Shown here piece after piece: positions 20,197 through 29,615 of a stretch of 64,000 bases of DNA. This DNA is from Blasia pusilla (taxonomy: Eukaryota; Marchantiophyta; Marchantiopsida; Blasiales), in assembly GCA_050084515.1 (NCBI GenBank), contig CM114274.1, forward strand, positions 27,900,001 to 27,964,000. Direction: 5' to 3'. How positions within the stretch are numbered: the stretch's first letter is position 1; every line of letters begins with the position of its first letter. Under the pieces are notes generated by a model, which was not told the DNA's origin, made no database searches, and worked only from the letters and a program-made list of their open reading frames with translations. A program made the translations under genes and the position numbers.

Positions 20197-20205
20197 CATG
20201 CCGCG
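20197..20205. repeat. Right target-site duplication (CATGCCGCG)
   Basis: Partner of 7192-7200, one mismatch. Continuing rightward the sequence is intact integrase zinc-region sequence of element II on the minus strand. Confidence 0.55.
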
Positions 20206-20690
20206 CCACCAATATTGAACCTGGAGTAAGATATAAGTACACTTTACTCCCAAATGCCCCAACTCCTCATGGGCATGTCATACTATACGTGCTCGCTGGG
20301 AAAGATGAGGTACCACTTGTATCCTACCATCTCCCCATACCCGCAAAATGTGAGTCCTCTCCCACGTGAACCTGATGGCTATCTGTAGGATCCGATCCCG
20401 CTCCCTAGCACTCATTGTGATCGCTATGACGCTAGTGCGCAAGAACTCCACAACCTCCACGTCGTCATGGATATCACGGCCACATGTTGCCTCCTCACTA
20501 ACCTTCGGATCCAAAGACTCATCGTACGACCCCACCACTCGAGTCATCACTTGCGACTGACCTACCATAGTCAACCAACAAAGATTGGCTAGATGCCAAG
20601 CGGGCACCATCTCCTCATCACTCTCTCTCTCTGTCATCGAGCTACCGTATCGTCTCTCTGACTCGAACATGGGTTATAACTCAACTCATC
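20206..20690 (-). pseudogene. Integrase N-terminal zinc region and RNase H/integrase linker, element II
   Basis: The complement encodes the linker found in copies III and V (SDEEMVPAWH, DESLDPKVSEEAT, GRDIHDDVEVVEFL, ARERDRILQ). It then gives an R-V-R-H-A-H-like start of the H-H-C-C zinc region, ending at the DNA-transposon insertion. The missing CxxC half is at 7194-7140. Stops break it. Confidence 0.7.
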
Positions 20691-21391
20691 CGCATCTTGG
20701 TCAGACTCCATCAACTACCTCAACGCCTGATGATCAGTGATAAGTGTGAAAGGATTGCGGAATAAATAGGACCTGAAATGTGCCACAGCCCACACTGCAG
20801 CCAAGCACTCTCCCTAGAAGGATCTGTACTTCACCTCTACAATGTTGTTCGATCAGCTCGCGTAAGCCACAACAAACTCCCTCTCTTGGTCATCCCTCTG
20901 AGTAAGCATTGCTCCTAGACCCTATATGCTCCAATCCGTATGTAATTGGAATGGGCCACCCCTAACCGGTCTCTGTAAAATGGATGAGGACGTCAGCTTG
21001 TCCTTGAGCTCCTAGAATGCTTGCTCCTGATCATCTCCCCACAACCAAACCTGATCAAGTCTTGTCAACAAGGTCAAAGACTTCGCGATCGCACTAAAAC
21101 CCTTGACATACCGTCGATAGAAGTTTTCCAGTCCAAGAAACGCTCGGACTCGACTCACATCTGTAGGGCGTGGAATCTGCGCAATAGCTTCCACCTTCGT
21201 CTGCTGAACACCTAACCCACTTGGGTATATGGTATGTCCCAAGTACTCAGTGTGCTCGTGAAAGAATCTGCACTTGCCTCGATGTAACTTAAGTCTATGT
21301 AGTTGCAATCGATGGAACACCTCCTCTAGGTGTCGCTCATGCTCCTCAACCGTGGAACTGAAGATAAGAATATCATCTATGTAACATTGTA
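20691..21391 (-). pseudogene. RT C-terminal part and RNase H, element II
   Basis: 21391 to about 21012 reads from the catalytic YIDDILIF of reverse transcriptase (complement of 21366-21390) through HLEEVFHRLQLHRLKLH, FFHEHTEYLGHTIYPSGL to RVRAFLGLENFYRRYVKGFS. RNase H follows to about 20700 with stops. The frame begins in mid-RT because copy III has replaced the upstream part; the other half is at 27803-28210. Confidence 0.8.
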
Positions 21392-21870
21392 CCTATTGCC
21401 ATAGATATGGTCACACTAGGGATAGATATTTTGACCTTCATCGAGAGGCACGTCTAGAGGTAGGTCGAGGGCCTGGGGACTGTCGTCTTGGAGGAAGTCG
21501 AGGAGTTGTTCCTAGACGTGGTGGTAGAGGACCACCACCTGCTAGAGGACATGGCGCGGGAGCACCAGAGATGGCGCTTCTCTTGCGCATCGATCAGTTG
21601 GAGGGAAGGCACGGAGCCGAGAGTAGCTAGTGTGGCTCTAGCTTCCACCTCTTACCCTAACCCCTATGAGGATTTTGCTAGTATGGGGTTTATGTGTAGT
21701 GTGCCTGAGGTTGAGGCTTCTGCAATGGTGACTCGGGGTGCTACGAGAGGCATTCAGCCATCCAGAGGTGGAGTTGAGATTGACCCACCAAAGGGGACCG
21801 ATGGGCGGAAGACCAAGGTTCCACAGTCATTCACATTGTCCGAGGCACTACACACACCATCGATGGTGCC
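21392..21870 (+). pseudogene. Gag C-terminal remnant, copy III
   Basis: Matches the C-terminal Gag region of copy I (complement of about 1860-1400): a Gly/Arg-rich stretch with a decayed zinc-knuckle region, then the linker with SYPNPYEDFASMGFMCSVPEV and SFTLSEALHTPSMVP. Several frames contribute, so it is broken. The Gag capsid core is absent because the fragment starts downstream of it. Confidence 0.6.
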
Positions 21871-22117
21871 TTGACGACCAACGGTGCCTACAGGTCAGGC
21901 ACGTGCGTCGACGTCACGAGGAGCTAGAGTGACAACTCCTATGCTGGCTCAAGTGGAGTGAGTGTCAACCATAGTGTTGGAGGTGGACACCAGAGTGAGC
22001 CAGGCTCTGCTATTTTCCGCCATAGAGGTGGCGACGTTAGGAGTTGGACCAAAAAAGGTGTTCTGGCTGGCCGCCACGTTGTGTGAGCGTGGAGAGGTGA
22101 CTTCCTTTTGTTGAGAG

Positions 22118-22640
22118 GTGGTGGACTTGCCCTCGGAGCACGTGCTTGAGACGTCCCCCACAGAGTCATGGCATGCGGCGGCGGAAAAGTTGGTAGATAT
22201 GTCAGCTCGACTGGCCATAGAGCAAGCAGTGGTGACACTTGGTATAGTGTTATTAGATAACCAAGATGGAGTATTTTTCTTGGTTAGTCTGACGGAGACA
22301 GTGTACCACCTGCAGCGCGTCCTACTTGATTCGCGAGCGCAACCCTTGATGTTAGGGAAGTCAGCATGTTTAGCATTGGGGTTACATAAGGCCGACATTG
22401 AGCCTTCTCCCTTCTAGATACAGACCTCAATTGGGGGCGTGTCACCCACGTAATATATGACTCAAGAGGAGATAGTTGTCAGAGTCTAGCCAGAGCATGC
22501 GACGGATAGTGCTATGGTGCGCACACGTGCGATTACGACACCAGCTGAGTTGTACGATGTGTTGGTGGGGAGTATAGTGCTATATCCTCTAGGATTCATC
22601 CTTGACTTTTGGGAGGAGACTATTGCTTATCGGCAAGGGT
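22118..22640 (+). pseudogene. Aspartic protease, copy III
   Basis: Frame 22118-22417 runs from VDLPSEHVLETSP to LGLHKADIE and contains RVLLDSRAQPLMLGKSA. The active-site D-S-G has become D-S-R, which should abolish catalysis. The rest (to LYPLGFILDFWEET at about 22615) follows after a TAG. Aligns with copies I and V. Confidence 0.75.
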
Positions 22641-22756
22641 GGCGGTCAGGTGACGGGCGGATGAGTCAGTTACTCGTGTAGTTTGCGCGACGAGGTGGTC
22701 GATCATGAGACGATTCTGTGACCACATTGGCAGCTTTCACAGGTAGTGTTAGGCGT

Positions 22757-22830
22757 GTCTCTCCATAGGACTATCCTCTACTGGGACATCCTCCGCATGT
22801 GCGTTGCCCTCCAACAACTCTCCTAGCCAA
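22757..22830 (-). other. In-place micro-inversion within copy III
   Basis: Between TAGTGTTAG and CGGGTGTCTCTTCCCA, both in normal orientation, about 75 bases (GGGACATCCTCCGCATGTGC...) read in the opposite orientation to copy I. In copy I the same stretch encodes the methyltransferase linker that copy V shares, so copy III is the derived form. Confidence 0.75.
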
Positions 22831-23870
22831 CGGGTGTCTCTTCCCACATTGGCGAGATCTCTTCACCATTGTGGGGGCGCAGGATTTGGATAGAGTTGGC
22901 ACCATTCATGTGGTGATTGTGGGATGGCCATATTAAGGTCATTCATCAGCTGACCGAGGGTTTGGATTGCAGGATCCGAGGTCAGGGATGTTTTGGGAGA
23001 TGCTGGAAGTAGTGCGACACTTGCAAGAGAGTCAGACATGTTCTCCGGCGTATATTTTGGAGAACGTGCCGTTGTTGGGAGACACTCGTGCATGTGTGAT
23101 GACGATTATGCATCATGTCATGTCTTGGTTAGGACCTGCTGTGTTGTTAGATGCAACGAGAGTTGGATCACGTGCCCATTGTCCACGACTGTGATGGATA
23201 AATCTGATACCATCAGAGGTACTGAGTTGAGCATACGATGGAGTTCAGAGAGCACCACATCTGACAGTGGATGTTATTTTGGGCTCAGGGCGTTGATCTC
23301 AGGTGGTGATGCGGGATGATAGACCACCATTGGCGATAGCCAATAGGGTGGGGGAGTTGAGGGTAGCCTTACCTACGTTGGTGAGCTTCCCAGCATCCCA
23401 TGCCTTTCGTCAGGGAGGGCTAGGCATGATTTGGGATGAGGTGACCCAAGAATTGGAGGAGCCTATGGCTGATGACCGCGAGCACGCCATGGGGTTCACT
23501 ACGGGTACTACGGCGGTGCGAGATATGACTAAGGCATCACGGAGACAGGTGTTGGGGCAGGCGATGGACCTCAATTGTCTCACATGGATAGTCAGCCTAG
23601 GTATGGCTGAGCAGAGATGGATGCAAGTGTCATCCATGCCGTCACGTCCACGAGTTGGAGCATTGCCTACAGGGTCTATACACGCATTGGTTGGGGGAGG
23701 GACGAGGAGAGATAGGCACCCATGGACTTCCTGGGACGTCGTTCAAGCAGAGAGTGCGAAGGCAGCCAGAGCATCACATGTTCATTTTTCGGATGTGGAG
23801 CATGGTGTAGGAGGTCAGAGTGGAGTGGTTGTCACGGAGGTGGCTAGGGTTGCTACATAGCAACCAAAGT
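22831..23870 (+). pseudogene. DNMT3-like C5 methyltransferase, copy III (motif I deleted, PC to PY)
   Basis: After the linker (CGGGTGTCTC...) the sequence jumps to the catalytic region: TIHVVIVGWPY then a stop. The TAT at 22931-22933 replaces the catalytic Cys. Next come AYILENVPLLGD (ENV motif VI), SRAHCPRL (motif VIII-like R-x-R), then DDREHAMGFTTG and RQVLGQAMDLNCLTWI (motif X region, similar to the ER..GFP...R..LG.. of DNMT3). About 370 bases with motif I are missing compared with copy V. Inactive on two counts. Confidence 0.75.
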
Positions 23871-23939
23871 TGAGGGTTGCATCCTCTCCAAGTGAGGTCA
23901 CAATGGAGACTTTGGAGATTGTGATAGGTCTCAAGTTGA

Positions 23940-24880
23940 TAGGAGGAGAGCGACGGTGAGTCCATAGGTTTTTGAGAGGGCATGTCAATTTTTTTGCTTT
24001 CAGTATGAAAGACTTGGGTATGCTGAAGGGTCTTGGGATTTGGATTGAGTTGGCTAGTGATACGCCGATCTTTCGTCGACCCTACAGGTATTCTGATATG
24101 GAGCGACCCTTGATTCAGAGCAAGAATCTAGACTTTTTGGAGGCAGACTTGTGGAGTTATCACATGGGGAGTATGCATCTGCCATAGTCATGTCGGCAAG
24201 AAGGATATGTATGGAAATTGGATGGATAGGCAAATTTGTGGAGATTACCGTCTTATCAATCGACATACGAGGTCATATCGGTACGCCATGCCTATTCCTG
24301 AGGAGATCTTTGATGCGGTAGGGCATGCAAAGATCTTCAGTTCTTTAGATCTCCATGTTGGCTATCATCAGCTTCCTATCAAGTTGGAGACAATGAGAAG
24401 ACAGCATTTTGGGGGATAGATTGGTTTGGGAGAGATTTCTTGTATCAGTGGCGGTTCTCACCATTTGGGTTGAAGAACGCACCTTCGGAGTTTCAGAGAG
24501 TGATGGATAGGATTTTGGCTGGCTTGGATTTTGTATGATGTTGCATAGATGATATTCTTATCTTCAGTTCCACGGTGGAGCATGAGAGACACCTGGAGGA
24601 GGTGTTTCGGAAATTGCACTTACATGGACTGAAGTTACATCCAGGCAAGTGTAGATTCTTTCAGGAGCAGATTGAGTACTTGGGACACACCATATACCCA
24701 AGTGGGTTAGATGTTTAGCAGACAAAGGTGGAGGCTATTTTGCACATTCCACGCCCTACAAATATGAGTCGAGTGTGAGCGTTTCTGGGACTGGCAAACT
24801 TTCTATCGACGGTATGTCAAGGGTTTTAGAACAATCGCAAAATCTTTGTCCTGTTGATGAGACTTGATCAGGTTTGGTTG
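23940..24880 (+). pseudogene. Reverse transcriptase, copy III
   Basis: Contains FFAFSMKDLGMLKG, RRPYRYSDMERPLIQ, WRFSPFGLKNAPSEFQRVMDRIL, CIDDILIFSS (Y of YxDD changed to C), then LHGLKLHPGKCRFF and IEYLGHTIYPSGL. The order is that of Ty3/gypsy RT. Multiple TAG/TGA stops (e.g. before CCIDD) break it. Confidence 0.85.
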
Positions 24881-25645
24881 TGGGGAGATGATTAGGAGCG
24901 AGCATTTCAGGAGCTCAAGGACAGGTTGACGTCCTCATCCATTTTACAGAGATCGATTAGGGGTCGCCCATTCCACTTACATACGGATTGGAGCATGTTG
25001 GGTCTAGGAGCCGTGCTTACTTAGAGGGATGACAAGGAGAGGGAGTTCAGTGTGGCTTATGCGAGCCGATTGAACAACATTGCAGAGGCAAAGTACAGCT
25101 CCTATGAGGGAGAGTCCTTGGTTGCAATGTGGGCCGCGGTACATTTCAGGTGCTATTTATTCGGCAACCCTTGCACACTTATCACTGATCATTAGCCGTT
25201 GAAGTGGTTGATGGAGTCCAAAAAGCTTACGGGAAATCTTGACAGGTGGGCTCTATTACTACATGAGTTTGAGTTTGAGGTGGTTCACAGGCCAGGTCGG
25301 CTAAACCAGGATGTGGATGGGTTGAGTCGTAACCCATGTCCAAGTCAGAGAGACGACACACGAGCTCGATGGCACGGAGAGAGTGATGAGGAGATGGTGC
25401 CCATTTGGCATCCTTCTGCCTATCTTTGTTGGTTGACTATGGCAGGTCAGCCGCAAGTGGTGACTCCAATGGTGGGGTTGGATGATGAGTCTTTAGATCC
25501 GAAGGTCAGTGAGGAGGCGACACGTGGTCGTGATATCCATGACAACGTGGAGGTAGTGGAGTTCTTGCATATTGGCGTCATAGCAAGCACATTGAGTGCT
25601 AGAGAGCAAGATCGGATCCTACAAAGAGCCTGGAGGTTCAGGTAG
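24881..25645 (+). pseudogene. RNase H and linker, copy III
   Basis: HLHTDWSMLGLGAVLT with the first catalytic Asp, FSVAYASRLNNIAEAKYSSYEGE (Glu), LITDH..LKWLMES and VHRPGRLNQDVDGLSRNP (final Asp) form the gypsy RNase H. It is followed by the SDEEMVPIWH linker. Degrades the RNA of the RNA:DNA hybrid. Stops before P-L-K-W and elsewhere. Confidence 0.85.
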
Positions 25646-26800
25646 GAGGGGACTCACATTTTGTGGGTATGGGGAGATGGTAGGTTACGAGTGGTACCTC
25701 ATCCTTCCCAGCAAGCACGTGTAGTGCAACATGCCCATGAGGAGTTTGGGCATTTTGGAGTAAAGTGTACTTACAGCTTACTCCATGTTCAATATTGGTG
25801 GCGCGGCATGCATACTGGGGTACAGTAGTTTGTGGCCAGATATATGGTATGTAACACAGTGTGAGCATCCTTCAATGGTCCCACTCCGCAGTTACATCCT
25901 TTGGCGATTATGGGTTTAGGTTATCGGTGGAGTTTAGACTTTGCGGGCCCTTTGCCATTGACTGGGCGTCATCACAGGTACGTGTTGGTCATGGTGGAGC
26001 ATTTCTCCAAGTGGATAGAGTGGGCGCCTTGTCTAATAGTGGACCAGCGGACTATAAGACTATCAGACAAGGCGAGCGAGGGAACAGCTTATGCGTTTCT
26101 AGATTGTGTGCTTAGTCACTTTGGTGCACCAGCAGAGGTGTTGATTGACCAGTTGGGTACCAAGTTCATGGGAGAGTTTCAAGCCTTGTGTGATCAGGTG
26201 TTGATAGATTGCCGCACCACGTCCAGAGATCATCCTGAGGCAGATGGGTTGGCGGAGAGAGTAGTACAGACGGTGAAGAGAGGATTGCGCAAGTATGGCT
26301 TCCAGCGGGGATAGTTGAGGGAGTGGGACCTACAGTTGTCATGGTTGGCTATGGGTTATCGCTTTAGTCGGCATACATCCTTGGCATCATTTCCACCATA
26401 ATTTTTGCTCTTTGGGAGAGAGCCAAATTTAGGTGCAGCTATTCAACGTGACATGGCGGAAGTGTTAGATCTTGATGATCCAGATGTGTGGGTATAAGCG
26501 TGTTCTCAGAGGGTGGAGATTTTTCGTAGAGTTATGCCTATGGCCTTTGAGAACTTAGCTATTGCTCAGCAAAGAGATAAATTGAGGTACGCGACCATTC
26601 GTGGAGGAGGTTATTGTCCAGGGATTAGGAGGTTTCATCCTGGAGGCATTTATAGTAGGTGGCACCCACGACACTAGATGTCACTATAGGGCGCACGATC
26701 CTACGTATGCGCAAGGTATTATCGACCGGAGTCCTAATGTTGGAGGGGCGAGATGGTATGGTTTGAAAGGATCATGTGCGCAATTGTGCGCCATGTCACC
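25646..26800 (+). pseudogene. Integrase, copy III
   Basis: The zinc region (HAHEEFGHFG... ARYMVCN, one Cys lost) is followed by the core LGYRWSLDFAGPLPLTGRHHRYVL, VLIDQLGTKF (second Asp region, E lost) and TTSRDHPEADGLAERVVQ (Glu). A 15-base insertion-like stretch disrupts IEWAPCLIVDQ. The C-terminal region (RVEIFRRVMPMAFENLAIAQQ, LEGRDGMVWK-like) follows in shifted frames. Confidence 0.85.
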
Positions 26801-26880
26801 TTCCAAATGTGGACGGGATAGTGGATCTGAGCTTGGCAGTGGTACGTGCAGGCTTGAGGTGAATGTTGTGCGGATCTAAG

Positions 26881-27010
26881 AGGGGTGCAGCCACCATGTT
26901 GGTATGTGATGGTTGTTCTCGAAAGTGGCATCTGTCATGTCTAACCCCCCTCCTTCCTCCTCCTCTTGATGTTGTTCCCACGGGACGATGGATGTATCAG
27001 AGATGTGTAT
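26881..27010 (+). pseudogene. PHD finger, copy III
   Basis: Reads AATMLVCDGCSRKWHLSCL then TPPLPPPP and GRWMYQRC. The third Cys pair, the His and the next Cys of a C4HC3 PHD finger are intact; the C-terminal CP has become YQ. It is the same position after the integrase as in copies II and V. Confidence 0.7.
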
Positions 27011-27090
27011 AGGGTAGTAGGTCATATCAAGGAGATGTGATATTTTCTATCTGTAGTAGGGGGATCCAACTCTCAACTAGGGGGGCGGTT

Positions 27091-27765
27091 GTGTGATCTC
27101 CATGTATATGTATGAGTTGATTTTTGTACATGTCTGGATCTACCCGTGTATGGGGAAGATCGGTGTTGTGTGGTGTGGATGTGACCAGCGATGTATTTTG
27201 TGTAGCGATGTGTATGCGCACGACAGCTGTCACATTTGAATAGCCGATAGGCCGAGATCTATCATGGATAGGGCATAGAAGCTTGCGGACTATCTTGAGT
27301 GTAACTTTGTCTTGAGATGTTGGATGAGGTTGAGGATAGGTCCGTTATGTCAGGAACGTCATTTCTCACAACTTTCATGTTGAGGTCTTTCACTACCGGG
27401 TAACTTGTTGAGCAGGTCCTCCGCCCTTGATAACATGTGCGCACAGGTTACCATGAGGATAGATATTTTTAGGGGAAGAGCCTTTTGGCTCTTCCCAACC
27501 CTAAATAAGGGAGGAAGATGGCTTTCCCAAGCCATCTTTCTCATGTTGGGCCGTTGGAGTACTATTCTTGCTCGTGTGTGTGAGTTAAGACTAGGTGCAA
27601 GTGTCTAGATTCCTTGATAGCACAGAGTGGACGAGGCTTGCTATGCCGATGTAGATTGAGGAGTGGAGTTTTAGGCCGGGTGTGCCATTTTTACTACTCT
27701 TTGGTGTTGTGTGGTGTGGATGTGACCAGAGATGTATGTTGTGTAGCAATGTGTATACGCACGAC
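27091..27765 (+). repeat. 3' split direct repeats A-B-A' of copy III
   Basis: PPT-like AGGGGGG (27079-27085), block A 27091-27225 ending GCGCACGACA, junction GC, block B 27228-27702 beginning TGTCACATTTG, then a shortened A' 27703-27765 (GGTGTTGTGTGGTGTGGATG ... ACGAC). The last base of A' and the end of B are lost, and a DNA-transposon end abuts at 27766. Confidence 0.8.
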
Positions 27766-27802
27766 CCCTCTTTCCTCTCTTCCTCTCCTCTTATCGCTCC
27801 TC
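27766..27802. mobile_element. Orphan right end of the 13 kb DNA transposon
   Basis: 27767-27802 equals 20161-20196 except for one C/T change. As at the first site, it is followed immediately by CATGCC of gypsy sequence (27803-27808, RT of element IV). It marks either a second, mostly deleted copy or a sequence-filled junction. Confidence 0.7.
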
Positions 27803-28220
27803 CATGCCCAATAGCATCAAAGATCTCCTCGTGAATGGGCATAGCATATCCATTGGACTTTATCTTCCGATTGATAGGTCGGTAGTCTACACGCATCCAC
27901 CTATTTGTGGAGTTGCCATGCATATCCTTCTTGGCGAGCATGAAAATGTTCTCCATGCAACATCTCCACTAGTCCTACTCCAACCAAGTCTTGGCTCCTA
28001 CTTTGAATGAGGACACTCTCCATATCACGGGACCTTTAGGATTGTCAGAAGATCGGCGTGTGGCTAAAAAACTCAATGCGGATCCCCAAACTCTTCAGCA
28101 TACCAAAATCATGCATACTAAATACAAAACAACTTATATGACTCCTAAGGAACTGATATGTCCGGTGCCAATCTCCTCATGTCAAGTCTTAGGGCCCATA
28201 TTTGGCTCCCAGGTCTCCAT
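27803..28220 (-). pseudogene. Reverse transcriptase N-terminal part, element IV
   Basis: The complement encodes the RT start (RIEFF..., RRPY-like) and FMLAKKDMHGNSTNRWMRVDY followed by RPINRKIKSNGYAMPI, ending at D-A-I-G-H where the sequence is cut. Continues the methyltransferase of 28410-29615. The remainder of the RT (from YIDD) is at 21391. Confidence 0.7.
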
Positions 28221-28409
28221 CGTGACTACTATAGGACTCTCTAGCGTGGATATATGTGGTTGCTATGGTGCAACCCCATCTTGAACAACAAGACTCCACT
28301 ACTCCCCTACAGCCAACTCCAAACTCTGATTTCCTCGATGTGCAAGACCATGTACCACGCTTAATATTGTGGTTGCCATCTCACGACGTATGTGCAAAAC
28401 ATCCCAAGA
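28221..28409 (-). other. Linker between methyltransferase and RT, element IV
   Basis: Short decayed stretch that aligns with copy V around 50450-50640 (the TVETWEP.MGPKL-like linker). No separate domain is visible. Confidence 0.5.
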
Positions 28410-29615
28410 AGTTTAAGGGTGTCTCTCTTGATCACCCTTGCTATATAGATCTCCTCGGATATCATCCCCAACCACTGCCTCAACCTTCTCAGTAGGCATG
28501 GGGCTTACCAACGCAAAAATTGTGACGTATTGCGACCTCATCCGATATTGCTCAGCTATTCCTAAGCTGATAATCCATGTTAAGAAATTCAAGTCCATCA
28601 ACTGACCCAAGACATGACATCATGATAGCTCAGATAGTGACAATAGTATTATCACTCTTATGGGAAATCCCATTGCCCCCCTCTCGTTCATTGGCCTTTG
28701 GCTCTACCAACTGCTAAATCTGGTCATCCCAAACCAAGCTAGAACCAACCTCCTTAAATGCACAAGAAGCTAGAAAATTGACAAATATGGAAAAGGCTAC
28801 ACGTGGCATGTGAATTCTGTTGACTAGAGTCAACGACGATCGATCATCGTACCTCACTACCTATGATCGACGACCAAGATCCATAATAGAATCCACCAAC
28901 AAGTGGGAGGGGCGTTCCACTCTCGCATACGCCCTTTGCAACACCTCATGTGGCACCAAGTTGGTCCACCATAGACGCGGGCGATGTGCTTGTGAATCTA
29001 CATTCGCCCCATCCAAAAACATTGTCGGAACAATCCATGCACACACTTGATGTGCACTCGTCATCACTCGTGACCGCGAATCGCCCAAGATTAGCACATT
29101 CTCCAAGATGTAAGATGGAGAATAAGACTGATATTCTTGCAAGTATTGCAAGATCTTCGCCATCTCCCAAAATAACTTAGACTGATTCTCCACTAAACCA
29201 CTACATTGTCCAACACTCGAGTGGCCTTGACATGGCCAACCAGCAATGAAAAAATGAATGGTCCCCGCCCAATCCAAGTTCTACGCCCCCAAAAAGAAAA
29301 TGTCCCTCGGTAGGGAACTCGGATACTCCTGCATGGCCGGCGTAGACAACAAGTCAAGAAAACGGAGGAGTAATTGTACCACATGTCGAAGTAAGATGCC
29401 CCTCACAACCTCATCAAGCTCCACATACAAAAATTGTTCCACACGTATGCTTCCCTGCTAAACAACAACCAACCTAGTGTTGATCCCTCCAAAGAGATCC
29501 AACATTGGAATACCCTCCTCTGGGATACACCACACAATGAGTGTAGTGTCCAAGGGTGTCATCATAGCACTCTCCACTACCTCAAGTTCCTCTAACCCGG
29601 CACGCTCTTGTGCAA
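28410..29615 (-). pseudogene. DNMT3-like C5 methyltransferase, element IV (motifs I and IV kept)
   Basis: In canonical order on the minus strand: PMLDLFGGINTRL (motif I, complement of about 29508-29470), YVELDE, then FIAGWPCQGHSSVG (motif IV, catalytic Cys codon at 29232-29230), YILENVLILGD (ENV), AHRPRLWWTN (motif VIII/IX) and MGQLMDLNFLTWI (motif X). The order I-IV-VI-X is that of DNMT3 and not the rearranged order of plant DRM enzymes. A TAG before NLDWAG and others interrupt the frame, but key residues survive. Upstream protease and gag are absent. Confidence 0.8.

Larger units (their letters stand above)
21392..27765 (+). mobile_element. Ty3/gypsy copy III, 5'-truncated, inserted in element II/IV
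   Basis: Plus-strand fragment that starts abruptly in gag at about 21392 (matching the complement of 1850 in copy I). It continues through protease, part of the methyltransferase, RT, RNase H, integrase and PHD finger to 3' repeats ending at 27765. It lacks the 5' repeat, leader and most of gag. Many TAG stops, a 75-base inversion in the methyltransferase region (22757-22830) and loss of methyltransferase motif I show that it is inactive. Confidence 0.8.
5263..29615 (-). mobile_element. Minus-strand Ty3/gypsy element II/IV, split by two nested insertions
   Basis: Three minus-strand pieces read as one element in order: methyltransferase and start of RT (29615-27803), rest of RT with RNase H and the integrase zinc region (21391-20197), then integrase core, PHD remnant and 3' repeats (7200-5263). 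The gap between the RT pieces (from D-A-I-G-H to YIDD) is occupied by plus-strand copy III. The gap in the integrase is occupied by the 13 kb DNA transposon. Gag and protease are missing. That the pieces form one ancestral copy is an inference from their complementary coverage. Confidence 0.6.
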
